A stretch of 34,951 nucleotides of DNA, from positions 1-34,951 of the forward strand of contig CAWUST010000025.1 of the NCBI GenBank assembly GCA_963925495.1, given 5' to 3'. The translations under genes and the position numbers were made by a program. Below are positions 16,249 through 24,582 of this stretch, in pieces; the first letter of the stretch is position 1; each line of letters starts with the position of its first letter. The notes beneath the pieces were generated by a model. That model saw nothing but the letters and a program-made list of their open reading frames with translations, was not told the origin of the DNA and did no database searches. This DNA is from UBA2108 sp963925495 (GTDB lineage: Bacteria; Bacteroidota; Bacteroidia; Flavobacteriales_G; Salibacteraceae).

Positions 16249-16836
16249 ATGAATATCCAAACAAAAATGAAGAACGTAACTCAAGAAACAGACGAGGGAT
16301 TGTTAGGGCGATTAGGTTTAGGAGACAAACCTGCTTTCGACGAATTGTATAAAAGGTACAATAGACCATTATTTTCTTTTTTTATGAAAATGCTGTCCCG
16401 GGATAGAGAAAAATGTGAAGACTTTTTACAGGACATCTTTATGAGGCTTTTCGAAAAATCGAATTATTTTGACACATCTAGAAAATTTAAACCATGGATA
16501 TATAGTGTGGCACATAACATGGTGAAAAACGAATATAAAAAGTTGCAGGTGCGGCAGATAATTGCAAAAGATACCGACACGAAAAATGTTAGAGTAAATG
16601 GAAACAACCCAGAGAAGCAAACACAAGAGCAGTTTTTTAAAGAGAAGCTAGATGCTTGTTTGATGAAAATAGAGCCAGATAATAAGGCGGCTTTTATTTT
16701 AAAATACAAAGAAGGCTTTTCAATAAATGAAATAGCAGAAATGCAAGGCGTAAAAGAAGGAACGATAAAATCTCGTTTATTTTATGTAAAAAAACACTTG
16801 AGCTACGAATTAGCCGAATACAAACCTAATGCTTAG
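16249..16836 (+). CDS. ECF-family RNA polymerase sigma factor
   Basis: 195 aa sigma-70 family protein with only regions 2 and 4. Region 2 spans about residues 28-95 (FDELYKRYNRPLFSFF, then EDFLQDIFMRLFEK and FKPWIYSVAHNMVKNEYKK). Region 4 spans about 140-185 (AAFILKYKEGFSINEIAEMQ, GVKEGTIKSRL helix-turn-helix). It should redirect RNA polymerase to a small regulon under an unknown stress. AACTTTTG at 16219-16226 is one mismatch from the -7 box and fits the ATG at 16249; a second ATG at 16267 is possible. The next gene starts inside its last codons (ATG at 16829, stop at 16834-16836), the usual layout for a sigma factor and its regulator. Confidence 0.92.
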   Translation: MNIQTKMKNVTQETDEGLLGRLGLGDKPAFDELYKRYNRPLFSFFMKMLSRDREKCEDFLQDIFMRLFEKSNYFDTSRKFKPWIYSVAHNMVKNEYKKLQVRQIIAKDTDTKNVRVNGNNPEKQTQEQFFKEKLDACLMKIEPDNKAAFILKYKEGFSINEIAEMQGVKEGTIKSRLFYVKKHLSYELAEYKPNA

Positions 16837-17293
16837 AAAAATGAAGGATATGGAAAAATTATATGATTTATTAAATTCCTTTAAAAAGGGAAATACAGAT
16901 GCTGACATAACAAAAACATTGGAAAAAGAACTAGGTAGTAGGGAAAACTTCGAAGATTTAGATAAAAAAATATTGGACAGTTTTACTGAAAAAGAGAGCC
17001 CTTCGGAGTCGGTTAAAAGTAAGTTAGTTGTTGCATTTGAAGAAAAATTTAGAGCAAACAATGCGCAGCATTTGGGAATAATTCCATTAAGAAATATAAA
17101 TTTAAGAAAACCTTGGAAGGTCTTTGCTTATGCGGCAAGTGTTTCTCTTTTCCTCTATTTTACGGTTCAAGTTGGGTTTAATGGCCGATACGATGCCATT
17201 GTGGTTTTACCACTTTTGGCAGATTCAATTAGTGAAGTTACCATTGACAGCAACAATTTTTCAGTAGATAGTTTGGTGTATCTCAATAATTAA
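16829..17293 (+). CDS. Putative anti-sigma-type membrane protein
   Basis: Up to 154 aa; ATGs at 16829, 16841 and 16850 are all possible. The first overlaps the sigma gene by eight bases and favours coupling. The N-terminal 90 residues are charged and helical (ENFEDLDKKILDSFTEKE, VKSKLVVAFEEKFRAN), followed by one membrane segment (about residues 98-118, KVFAYAASVSLFLYFTVQVG) and a short extracytoplasmic tail. This is the architecture of many Bacteroidota anti-sigma factors, but there is no zinc-binding HxxxCxxC motif and I cannot match a named family. Role is inferred from position and topology. Confidence 0.65.
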   Translation: MLRKMKDMEKLYDLLNSFKKGNTDADITKTLEKELGSRENFEDLDKKILDSFTEKESPSESVKSKLVVAFEEKFRANNAQHLGIIPLRNINLRKPWKVFAYAASVSLFLYFTVQVGFNGRYDAIVVLPLLADSISEVTIDSNNFSVDSLVYLNN

Positions 17294-17334
17294 TTTCTTT
17301 GATATTTTGAATTAAGAAATAAGATGTCCTATAT

Positions 17335-17373
17335 AAAAAAAGCCAGTTGAATTTAAGTCATTCTGGCTTTTTT
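17335..17373 (+). terminator. Terminator hairpin after the ECF operon
   Basis: Seven A's then GCCAG, a 16-base loop, then CTGGC and six T's. The A and T tracts extend the stem, so it can work in both directions. It lies 41 bases after the ECF partner gene. Confidence 0.75.
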
Positions 17374-17444
17374 GGTATAGTTTTTAAGAATAATTTGACA
17401 TTAGCTTAGTTCCTTTAACATAATCCAGTTTTTACTTCTTTAAT

Positions 17445-17479
17445 AAAAAAAGCCAGTACAATTCTATATTGTACTGGCT
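17445..17479 (-). terminator. Terminator hairpin after bacilliredoxin
   Basis: Perfect 12-bp stem AGCCAGTACAAT / ATTGTACTGGCT (17451-17462 and 17468-17479) with a five-base loop. On the minus strand it is followed by a T7 tract (A's at 17445-17451), so it ends transcripts from the bacilliredoxin gene. Confidence 0.75.
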
Positions 17480-17528
17480 AAGTATTTTTAATGAAATGGT
17501 TATATTTTGTCTAAGTTCAAGGCCAGAG

Positions 17529-17578
17529 TGAAAATTAAATTTCGAGTTACCTTTTAGTAATGAGGGATTTAATTTTCA
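17529..17578. repeat. Nested inverted repeat of unknown role
   Basis: Perfect 12-bp arms TGAAAATTAAAT (17529-17540) and ATTTAATTTTCA (17567-17578), enclosing a smaller TTAC/GTAA hairpin (17547-17550 and 17557-17560). No T tract follows, so it is not a standard terminator. It sits 39 bases past the bacilliredoxin stop. Confidence 0.5.
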
Positions 17579-17616
17579 TGATAACGCCGAATTTTGGCAA
17601 AAGAAAGCATTTCAAA

Positions 17617-18030
17617 TTAGCAGAATTCGTCGAAAGCAGCGGTCAAGTTCTCCGCAATCATCTTCGCAGGACGACCTTCAATGTGATGTCTTTCTACAAA
17701 ATGAACCATTTTTCCATTTTTGAATAATGCAATAGAAGGAGAAGAAGGAGGGTAAGGAAGCATGTGCTTACGAGCTTGTGCTGTAGCTTCTTGATCTACA
17801 CCAGCAAAAACGGTAGTAAACATTCCTGGAGTTTTAGAATGACTGGCAGCCAATTTAACTGCTGGTCGAGCATTAGCAGCAGCACAACCACATACTGAAT
17901 TCACCATTAATAAAACAGTTCCTTCTTCTTTATTTAATACTGAATCTACTGCCTCAGCGGTAGTTAATTCACTGAAACCTACCGAAGTAAGTTCTTCTTT
18001 CATAGGGGCAACTAAATCTGGTGGATACAT
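17617..18030 (-). CDS. Bacilliredoxin, BrxA/BrxB (YphP/YqiW) family
   Basis: 137 aa thioredoxin-fold protein with the family's CGC active site (C47-G48-C49 in MVNSVCGCAAANARPA). Other family landmarks are the start MYPPDLVAPMKEEL, FAGVDQEATAQAR near residues 75-87, and the PPSSPSIALFKNGK loop with a conserved proline. Bacilliredoxins remove bacillithiol from mixed disulfides on proteins after oxidative stress, so the organism may make bacillithiol; no bsh gene is in the window to confirm this. A -7 box at 18057-18064 gives a leader of about 20 bases, and a strong terminator follows at 17445-17479. Identification is firm. Confidence 0.93.
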   Translation of the reverse strand: MYPPDLVAPMKEELTSVGFSELTTAEAVDSVLNKEEGTVLLMVNSVCGCAAANARPAVKLAASHSKTPGMFTTVFAGVDQEATAQARKHMLPYPPSSPSIALFKNGKMVHFVERHHIEGRPAKMIAENLTAAFDEFC

Positions 18031-18056
18031 ATCTAAGGGTTTTAAATTTTAAAATG

Positions 18057-18064
18057 CAAAATTA
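18057..18064 (-). promoter_or_regulatory. -7 box (TAATTTTG) before bacilliredoxin
   Basis: Exact TAnnTTTG, 26 bases before the ATG at 18030. No clear -33 element. Confidence 0.5.
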
Positions 18065-18191
18065 ACGATTAGGGGATGAGAAAGTTGAAAATCCTGTTAA
18101 TTCTAAATGCTTTGAGTTTTTCGCTCAAGGGGCTCTTTCCCGTCACCTGCTGTATCAATCTAATCCTAGCAGATTGACCATTTTCACCCTA

Positions 18192-18222
18192 ATATTAAAT
18201 AAAGACAATCTTTATTTAATAT
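18192..18222 (-). terminator. AT-rich hairpin overlapping the pyk stop codon
   Basis: Perfect 14-bp arms (18192-18205 and 18209-18222) with a three-base loop. The arms are almost all A/T and the right arm contains the pyk stop codon. It probably protects or ends the pyk transcript, but no T tract follows, so the terminator call is tentative. Confidence 0.45.
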
Positions 18223-19642
18223 GCGAAATCCGCAACATATTGGTCATTCCCTTTTTGGCGATAGGCATGCTTCCAATATGAATAACGTAATCACCAACTT
18301 CAGAGTACTTATTATTTTTCAAAAAGAACTTTACATCATCAATAGTATGATCGGTACTTACGAACTTGTCGTAATAAAAGCCTTTTACGCCCCAAATTAA
18401 GCTCAGCATTTCCAATATTCTGGGATTTGCCGTAAACACATAAATAAAAGCATTCGGCCGGTAGGATGCCGTCTTAAAAGCCGTGTAACCCGAAAATGTC
18501 ATAGTTACAATTCCTTTTGCCTCGGCTGACCTCGCTAAATTTGCTGCGCTGTCGCAGATAGAGTCAGTAACCATACGATGTGCTACTTTTTTGGGATGAA
18601 TTGCGGTATTGTAAAGCGCTGGATATTGCTCAATTCTGCAAACAATTTTATACATGTTTTTAATTACTTCCATCGGAAATTTACCAACCGATGTTTCTCC
18701 ACTTAACATAACCGCATCGGCTCCATCCAATACTGCATTAGCCACGTCATTAACCTCGGCTCGAGTTGGAGAAAAATTCTCAATCATCGATTCCATCATT
18801 TGGGTAGCTATAATTACAGGTTTACCTGCGTTTCTTGCTTTTTGAATGATGTCTTTTTGAACCAGTGGCACATCTTGCAAGGGTATCTCAACTCCTAAAT
18901 CGCCACGAGCAACCATCAAACCATCCGATTGTTCTATTATCTCATCTAGATTTTCTAAAGCTTCCGGTTTTTCAATTTTGGAAATAACTAAAGAGGATTT
19001 TCCTTGTTTTTTAATTATTTCTTTGAGCTCTACAATATCGGCAGCTTTTCTTACAAAAGATAACCCTATCCAAGGAATGTCATTTTCTAAAATAAAATCT
19101 AGATCCTTTAAATCTTTTTCGGTCAAACAGGGAATAGATACTTCTGTATTTGGAAGGTTTACACCCTTTCTTGATCTCAAGACGTCACCATGAATTACTA
19201 CGGCTTTTACTTTATCCTTATTATTAGTTTCAGTTACTTCTAGTTTTATTTTGCCATCATCCAACAAAACAAAATCACCCACATTTACATCTTTTGGAAA
19301 CTCTTTGTAGTTTATCCATACCTGCTCTTTGGTTCCTATAATTTCATCAGTTGTAAAACTAATAGTGTCGCCAGGAGCAATATTAAATTCGCCATTTTCA
19401 AGAGCACCTACCCTAATTTTAGGCCCTTGCAAGTCAGCCAATAATCCTGTATGAACCTCCAGTTCTTCATTTATTTTTCTTATGGAATCAATTACTTGTT
19501 TGTGTTCTTCATAAGAGCCGTGAGAAAAATTTAAACGGCAAACATTTACGCCATTTAACACCAATTCTTTGAGCTGTTTATAAGAGGATGTGGCAGGACC
19601 AATGGTGGCAATTATTTTCGTTTTATTTTCTAAATACTTCAT
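18212..19642 (-). CDS. pyk: Pyruvate kinase
   Basis: Last step of glycolysis: transfers phosphate from phosphoenolpyruvate to ADP, yielding pyruvate and ATP. 476 aa, standard length for bacterial type. Motifs: TKIIATIGPATSS at the N-terminus, RLNFSHGSYEEH, the catalytic and metal-binding SKIEKPEALENLDEI, GLMVARGDLGVEIPLQDVP, and IIATQMMESMI. The C-terminal allosteric domain is present. It follows the IPExxxVDY gene after seven bases, an arrangement conserved in Bacteroidota, so expression should be from a promoter further upstream. The stop codon lies inside a long hairpin. Cytosolic. Confidence 0.96.
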   Translation of the reverse strand: MKYLENKTKIIATIGPATSSYKQLKELVLNGVNVCRLNFSHGSYEEHKQVIDSIRKINEELEVHTGLLADLQGPKIRVGALENGEFNIAPGDTISFTTDEIIGTKEQVWINYKEFPKDVNVGDFVLLDDGKIKLEVTETNNKDKVKAVVIHGDVLRSRKGVNLPNTEVSIPCLTEKDLKDLDFILENDIPWIGLSFVRKAADIVELKEIIKKQGKSSLVISKIEKPEALENLDEIIEQSDGLMVARGDLGVEIPLQDVPLVQKDIIQKARNAGKPVIIATQMMESMIENFSPTRAEVNDVANAVLDGADAVMLSGETSVGKFPMEVIKNMYKIVCRIEQYPALYNTAIHPKKVAHRMVTDSICDSAANLARSAEAKGIVTMTFSGYTAFKTASYRPNAFIYVFTANPRILEMLSLIWGVKGFYYDKFVSTDHTIDDVKFFLKNNKYSEVGDYVIHIGSMPIAKKGMTNMLRISHIK

Positions 19643-19649
19643 ATCTGTT

Positions 19650-20066
19650 TTAATCTATAAGTAGGTTTTGTTTTGAACTAAGTTGTTGGGGATTTATTTC
19701 TACTGCTGAGAGCACTTCATTTAAATTACGAATGTCTTTTATTAATTCTCCTTTTTTAGAGCTTTCTATCAACCCATCCACTAGTAAAAAATAGTCAACA
19801 TCTTTTTTTTCTGGAATAAGTAAGCCATGCTCGCTTCTGTTATTTAGTAAATAGTAATATAAATCTTGACTTTCGATGTGATAATTATAAGCGGAAAATC
19901 GCTGTTCTTGGTTTTTTAATTCAAGAACATAATCGTTTTGTTTTTCTAATTCAAATTCTAAATTTTGATTGATACTCCACGCCAAGCGGTAATCTTTGAA
20001 ATGACAAAAAATGCCAATCAAAAAGAAATCATAATCGTATTCAAATTCTAATTTAGTAGTACTCAT
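19650..20066 (-). CDS. IPExxxVDY family protein
   Basis: 138 aa from the ATG at 20066; an ATG four codons earlier is possible. It carries the defining motif as LIPEKKDVDYFLLVDG, and the start has the usual acidic-aromatic run LEFEYDYDFFLIGI. The family is restricted to Bacteroidota, with no known function, and is regularly found next to pyk, rnc and fabF, exactly as here. No membrane segment or signal peptide. A CAATATTA at the expected promoter position is one mismatch from the -7 box. The link to glycolysis or RNA processing is by gene order only. Confidence 0.9.
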   Translation of the reverse strand: MSTTKLEFEYDYDFFLIGIFCHFKDYRLAWSINQNLEFELEKQNDYVLELKNQEQRFSAYNYHIESQDLYYYLLNNRSEHGLLIPEKKDVDYFLLVDGLIESSKKGELIKDIRNLNEVLSAVEINPQQLSSKQNLLID

Positions 20067-20151
20067 TGATAAGTGCAATATTATTAACTTTTTGTTAGTT
20101 TGAATGAGGTTTGTAAGACGATTACGAACTAAATGTTGCCCGACTTTAATC

Positions 20152-20880
20152 TTACTTTATCCCTTGCTTTTTCAGAACCTCTAAAGCGGCCTTTTGTTCT
20201 GCTATTTTCTTGGACCGTCCTCTTCCTTCTCCTTGTAACTCATCGTCAATAAGCGCGCTGGCCTTATAAGACTTTATGGTATTATTAGCTGTAGATTCTT
20301 GCGCAACGCGAAATTTTAGATTTTTGTTTTCTTTCTGAGACCATTCCAACAAAGTGCTTTTGTAATTTTCGTATTCTTCTTCCAAAGTATTTAGGTCTAG
20401 ATACTTTTCAACCAACCTTTCTATAATAAATTGCCGCACTTTTTTATAACCTAAATCTAGATAATACGCCCCAACGAAAGCTTCTAAGGCGTTGCCTGGC
20501 AATGAAATTCCGGGTTGGTTTAAATCTACAATGGTTTTTATTTGTTTTTCTAATTCGAGTTTGTGTGCTAGAATATTTAGACTTTTCCGATTCACTATAG
20601 TGGATCGTATTTTAGTAAGGGCTCCTTCGTTTTTTTTTGGAAATTTTTGATACAAATATTCTGAAACCACCATATCAAGAACTGAATCACCTAAAAATTC
20701 AAGTCGCTCGTTGTTGTAAGTCAAATTGTGCTTGTCGGAATGCGATTGGTGTGTAATGGCTGTTTGGTAGAGTTGAATGTTTTTTGGGAAATTGTCGGTA
20801 ATCTTATGAATGTATAAGGCTAGCTCTCTATTTACCTTGTTGTTGTACTTGATTTTTTTGAAAAAACTTAATATACTCAA
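20152..20880 (-). CDS. rnc: Ribonuclease III
   Basis: Cuts double-stranded RNA in rRNA maturation and mRNA turnover. 242 aa. The nuclease domain has the signature NERLEFLGDSVLD (residues 57-69), with metal ligands E61 and D65, and the second site GNALEAFVGAYYLDLGY, where many bacteria have Asp in place of this Asn; I believe the Asn form is common in Bacteroidota. The C-terminal dsRNA-binding domain runs from about residue 170 and ends with GRGRSKKIAEQKAALEVL. It follows fabF after seven bases, so acpP-fabF-rnc is one operon. The gene crosses a 9-base homopolymer at 20630-20638 without a shift. Confidence 0.95.
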   Translation of the reverse strand: MSILSFFKKIKYNNKVNRELALYIHKITDNFPKNIQLYQTAITHQSHSDKHNLTYNNERLEFLGDSVLDMVVSEYLYQKFPKKNEGALTKIRSTIVNRKSLNILAHKLELEKQIKTIVDLNQPGISLPGNALEAFVGAYYLDLGYKKVRQFIIERLVEKYLDLNTLEEEYENYKSTLLEWSQKENKNLKFRVAQESTANNTIKSYKASALIDDELQGEGRGRSKKIAEQKAALEVLKKQGIK

Positions 20881-20887
20881 CGGAATA

Positions 20888-22141
20888 TTAAGCTTTGTAC
20901 TTCTTGAAAATCACAGAGGCATTGTGTCCGCCAAAACCAAAAGTATTTGTTATAGCGGCATTAATGGTTCTTTTTTGAGCCTTGTTGAAAGTGAAATTCA
21001 GCTTAGTGTCTAAATTAGGATCGTCAGTAAAATGGTTGATAGTTGGAGGGGCGATATTATTTTTAACCGCAAGAATACAAGCAATAGATTCAATTGCTCC
21101 GGCTGCTCCTAACAAGTGCCCCGTCATACTTTTAGTAGAACTGATATTTAAATTGTAAGCATGCTCTCCAAAAACTTTTTGAATTGCTTTAACTTCTGCA
21201 ACAGCACCAAGTGGCGTAGATGTTCCATGAACATTTACATAATCAATTTCGCTCGCATCCATCTCGGCATCAGCCAAAGTAGCTCGCATTACATTTAATG
21301 CACCCAATCCTTCAGGATGAGGAGCTGTAATGTGGTGTGCGTCACCAGACATTCCTCCGCCTACAATTTCAGCATAAATTTTGGCGCCTCGTTTTTTTGC
21401 GTGCTCTAACTCTTCCAAAACGATTGCCCCAGCACCTTCGCCAAGCACAAATCCATCACGATCTAAATCAAATGGACGACTTGCAGTTTCTGGAGAATCA
21501 TTTCTAGTTGAAAGAGCTTTAAGTGCATTAAACCCACCAACACCTGCTTCCACTACCGAGGCTTCTGATCCTCCTGTAACTATGGCATCTGCTTTTCCTA
21601 ATCGAATGTAGGTAAAAGCATCGATCATGGCATTTGTAGAAGAGGCACAAGCTGAAACAGTAGAAAAATTCGGCCCTCTAAATCCATGATTAATAGATAT
21701 TTGCCCAGAGGCAATATCTGCAATCATTTTCGGAATAAAGAAAGGATTGAAACGAGGTGTTCCATCTCCCTGGCTAAAATTTATTATTTCATTTTGGAAA
21801 GTGCCTAAACCACCAATTCCTGACCCCCAAATAACACCAATTCTATCTGCGTTTGAATTCTCGACGGATATCCCAGAATCAGCTACCGCTTCATCTGAAA
21901 CAACCGTTGCATATTGAGAAAAAGGGTCCATTTTGCGGGCCGCTTTTCTGTCAATAAAATCAAGAACGTCGAAGTTTTTCAATTCGCAAGCAAATTGAGT
22001 TTTAAATTTAGAAGCATCGAAATTTGTAATAGCTGCGGAACCTGATGTGCCATTAATGAGCCCTTCCCAGTACTCGGAAGTAGTATTTCCGATAGGGGTT
22101 AAGGCTCCCAGTCCAGTTATTACAGCTCGCTTAAGCTCCAT
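20888..22141 (-). CDS. fabF: Beta-ketoacyl-ACP synthase II
   Basis: Elongating condensing enzyme of fatty-acid synthesis: joins malonyl-ACP to an acyl-ACP. 417 aa, the usual length. The active-site triad is C165 in TVSACASS, H305 in NVHGTSTP and H342 in MTGHLLGAAGA. The N-terminus MELKRAVITGLGALTPIG and the C-terminal TNTFGFGGHN glycine loop are standard. It follows acpP after 35 bases and precedes rnc by seven, a layout shared widely among bacteria. Cytosolic dimer. Confidence 0.96.
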   Translation of the reverse strand: MELKRAVITGLGALTPIGNTTSEYWEGLINGTSGSAAITNFDASKFKTQFACELKNFDVLDFIDRKAARKMDPFSQYATVVSDEAVADSGISVENSNADRIGVIWGSGIGGLGTFQNEIINFSQGDGTPRFNPFFIPKMIADIASGQISINHGFRGPNFSTVSACASSTNAMIDAFTYIRLGKADAIVTGGSEASVVEAGVGGFNALKALSTRNDSPETASRPFDLDRDGFVLGEGAGAIVLEELEHAKKRGAKIYAEIVGGGMSGDAHHITAPHPEGLGALNVMRATLADAEMDASEIDYVNVHGTSTPLGAVAEVKAIQKVFGEHAYNLNISSTKSMTGHLLGAAGAIESIACILAVKNNIAPPTINHFTDDPNLDTKLNFTFNKAQKRTINAAITNTFGFGGHNASVIFKKYKA

Positions 22142-22176
22142 GAATTTTTATAGAATTATTTAGAAAGAAAAACTGC

Positions 22177-22410
22177 CTAAACAGTCTTTTCAATATATGT
22201 TACTGCGTCACCTACCGTTGCAATATTTTCAGCGTGATCGTCTGGAATTGCAATATTGAATTCTTTTTCAAATTCCATGATAAGCTCCACGGTGTCTAAA
22301 GAATCAGCTCCTAGATCATTTGTGAAGCTCGCTTCGTTTGTTACTTCTGATTCTTCTACTCCTAGTTTGTCAACTATGATAGAGATTACTTTACTTTTTA
22401 CATCTGACAT
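22177..22410 (-). CDS. acpP: Acyl carrier protein
   Basis: 77 aa acidic four-helix carrier. The phosphopantetheine attachment serine is S37 in LGADSLDTVELIM. The protein is strongly acidic, as expected for ACP. It carries growing acyl chains to FabF, encoded 35 bases downstream. The upstream 90 bases should hold the operon promoter, but I see no exact -7 box there. Confidence 0.96.
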   Translation of the reverse strand: MSDVKSKVISIIVDKLGVEESEVTNEASFTNDLGADSLDTVELIMEFEKEFNIAIPDDHAENIATVGDAVTYIEKTV

Positions 22411-22502
22411 TGTATTCAGTTTTGAGTTTTAAATTCTTTGCAAAGAAAAATATTTATTTGAAAAGGGCACTGTTTTTTTTGACCTCTCTTAGATCAAGTA
22501 AA

Positions 22503-23540
22503 TCAGTGAGTTGCGCCTGAAAACTGCCTTAAAAAGCGAACATCGTTTTCAAAATACATCCTCAAATCATTGATTCCGTACTTATTCATTGCAATTCTCT
22601 CGATTCCCATTCCAAATGCATATCCGCTATACACTTCGGGGTCAATATTACAATTTTTTAGCACATTAGGGTCAACCATTCCACAGCCCATTATTTCTAA
22701 CCAACCTGTTCCTTTTGTTATTCTATAATCACTTTCATTCTCTAAACCCCACCATACATCGACCTCTGCACTTGGTTCTGTAAAGGGAAAATAGGAAGGT
22801 CGTAATCTTATTTTTGCTTTTTCTCCAAAATATTCTCGAGCAAAATAGAGTAAAGTTTGTTTCATATCGGCAAAACTTACAGCCTCATCAATGTAAAGTC
22901 CCTCTATTTGATGAAACATACAATGAGCTCGAGCAGAAATAGCTTCGTTTCTAAAAACACGACCCGGAGAAATAGTTCTAATGGGTGGTTTTTCATTTTC
23001 CATAACTCGTACTTGTACCGATGAGGTATGAGTTCTAAGAGCGAGTTCTTCATCCGAAAAATCGTTTTTCACAAAAAAAGTGTCCTGCATATCTCTTGCA
23101 GGATGTTCCTCTGGAAAATTTAAAGCAGTAAAGTTGTGCCAATCATCTTCTACTTCAGGGCCTTCAGAAACTGTAAATCCTATTCGAGAAAATACTTCAA
23201 TAATTTCTTGTCTTACCAAACTAATGGGGTGCCTAGAGCCAACTGCAACTTCTTCACCGGGTAAACTTAAATCATGAAATTTTTGTTGTTTTGAATGGCT
23301 ATTATCTTCAGTGGCAGATTTTAACTCTGCAATTTTATCTTCTGCTAAATTTTTTAATTCATTAAGTTTTTGCCCAAACTCTTTCTTTTTATCACCAGGC
23401 ACATTTCTAAAATCAGCAAAAAGATCTTTTACTTTTCCTTTTTGACCTAGGTATTTAATTCTAAGTTTTTCCGCCACATCAGCTGAATCGGCCTGTAGGG
23501 ATTTTACTTCTTTTATGAGTTCTTCTACTTTGCTTAGCAT
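22503..23540 (-). CDS. pheS: Phenylalanyl-tRNA synthetase alpha subunit
   Basis: Class II synthetase subunit, 345 aa, that charges tRNA-Phe together with PheT. The N-terminal coiled coil (about residues 1-95) binds tRNA. The catalytic core shows HPISLVRQEI, motif 2 as GRVFRNEAISARAHCMFHQI, and motif 3 as AFGMGIERIAMNKYG. pheT is not in the window, so the two subunit genes are unlinked here. The gene has its own -7 box at 23558-23565 and a leader of about 12 bases. Confidence 0.96.
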   Translation of the reverse strand: MLSKVEELIKEVKSLQADSADVAEKLRIKYLGQKGKVKDLFADFRNVPGDKKKEFGQKLNELKNLAEDKIAELKSATEDNSHSKQQKFHDLSLPGEEVAVGSRHPISLVRQEIIEVFSRIGFTVSEGPEVEDDWHNFTALNFPEEHPARDMQDTFFVKNDFSDEELALRTHTSSVQVRVMENEKPPIRTISPGRVFRNEAISARAHCMFHQIEGLYIDEAVSFADMKQTLLYFAREYFGEKAKIRLRPSYFPFTEPSAEVDVWWGLENESDYRITKGTGWLEIMGCGMVDPNVLKNCNIDPEVYSGYAFGMGIERIAMNKYGINDLRMYFENDVRFLRQFSGATH

Positions 23541-23557
23541 AATTTTTTATGGAATTG

Positions 23558-23565
23558 CAAATGTA
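23558..23565 (-). promoter_or_regulatory. -7 box (TACATTTG) before pheS
   Basis: Exact TAnnTTTG, 17 bases before the ATG at 23540. It separates pheS from the polyprenyl synthase gene upstream. Confidence 0.5.
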
Positions 23566-23591
23566 ACCTTCTGTCTGCAATTGAAAGCTTT

Positions 23592-24566
23592 CTACTTCTT
23601 TCGGGATATAGTATAGTCAATTAGTTTTTCGAGTGATCTATTGGCTTCATTTTGAGGTAATTCTTTTAGAATTGATTTCGCTTCAGTAGTAAATTCATTC
23701 ATTTTTTCAATGGAATATTCTATGCCTCCACTTTGTTTAACAAATTCAATAACTTCTGCGACCTTAGCCGTGTTTTCGTTATGGTTTTTTACCAAGTTCA
23801 TAATTTTACGTCGCTCCCAATATCCGGTATTATTAAGAGCATAAATTAGGGGTAAAGTAGTTTTCTTTTCCTTGATGTCTATTCCCGTGGGCTTACCAAT
23901 ATTTTCACCGTATCCAAAGTCAAAAAGGTCATCTTTAATTTGAAATGCAATTCCTGCCTTTTCCCCAAGGAGTCGCATTTTCTCCACTATTTCTGGTGAT
24001 TGACCTGTGCTAGAAGCTCCTGCAGCACAACAGGCGCCAACTAGTGTGGCGGTTTTTGCTTTTATTATTTCAAAATAAACACTTTCTTCCATATTAAGGC
24101 TTCGTGTTTTTTCGATTTGCAAAAGCTCTCCTTCGCTCATTTGCTTCACTGCCTTAGAAACGATTCTAAGTAACTCGAACTCCCCTTTATCAATGGCTAA
24201 AAGAAGTCCTGAGCTCAATAAGTAGTCTCCAACTAAAACGGCAATTTTGTTTTTCCAAAGCGCATTTAATGAGAAAAATCCACGACGATGGCTAGCATCA
24301 TCGACAACGTCGTCATGCACTAAGGTAGCGGTATGCAATAGCTCAATTAAGGAAGCGGCATTGTAACTTGACTCCAAGACACCCCCGAACATTTTAGCCG
24401 AAAGAAAAACAAACATAGGTCTCATTTGTTTTCCTTTTCTTTTAATAATGTAGTGAGTAATTTTGTCTAATAATGGAACAGAACTTTTCATTGAAGCCCT
24501 AAATTTGGTTTCAAATTCCGCCATTTCCCCAGCAATGGGCTTTTTTATTTCATCAACTACCGACAT
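23592..24566 (-). CDS. Long-chain trans-polyprenyl diphosphate synthase (IspB-like)
   Basis: Chain-elongating prenyltransferase, 324 aa, that builds the quinone side chain from farnesyl diphosphate and IPP. First aspartate-rich motif DDVVD at residues 85-89 (LVHDDVVDDASHRRG), second DDLFD at 212-216. The residue five before the first motif is a small Ala (A80), which in this family allows long products. GKQMRP at 45-50 is the IPP-binding lysine/arginine site. Product is likely the menaquinone side chain, but the exact length cannot be read from sequence. Own -7 box at 24583-24590. With ispD nearby, this is a small isoprenoid neighbourhood. Confidence 0.92.
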   Translation of the reverse strand: MSVVDEIKKPIAGEMAEFETKFRASMKSSVPLLDKITHYIIKRKGKQMRPMFVFLSAKMFGGVLESSYNAASLIELLHTATLVHDDVVDDASHRRGFFSLNALWKNKIAVLVGDYLLSSGLLLAIDKGEFELLRIVSKAVKQMSEGELLQIEKTRSLNMEESVYFEIIKAKTATLVGACCAAGASSTGQSPEIVEKMRLLGEKAGIAFQIKDDLFDFGYGENIGKPTGIDIKEKKTTLPLIYALNNTGYWERRKIMNLVKNHNENTAKVAEVIEFVKQSGGIEYSIEKMNEFTTEAKSILKELPQNEANRSLEKLIDYTISRKK

Positions 24567-24582
24567 ATTTGATTTGGAGCGC

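Larger units (their letters stand above)
17294..17616. other. Intergenic region between convergent genes, rich in inverted repeats
   Basis: A 323-base gap between the ECF operon (+) and bacilliredoxin (-). I see no gene here. It holds two related terminator hairpins (17335-17373 and 17445-17479) and a separate large nested inverted repeat (17529-17578). Confidence 0.7.

Noticed and set aside
16201..16249. ECF-type autoregulatory promoter (GGAAC or TGAAC with a downstream GTAC)
   Set aside because: The motifs are short and the spacing is ambiguous; a near-consensus -7 box explains the region as well.
20152..20880. RNase III with Asn where a metal-binding Asp is expected (GNALEAF)
   Set aside because: As far as I know this Asn form is usual in Bacteroidota RNase III, so it is not a sign of lost activity.
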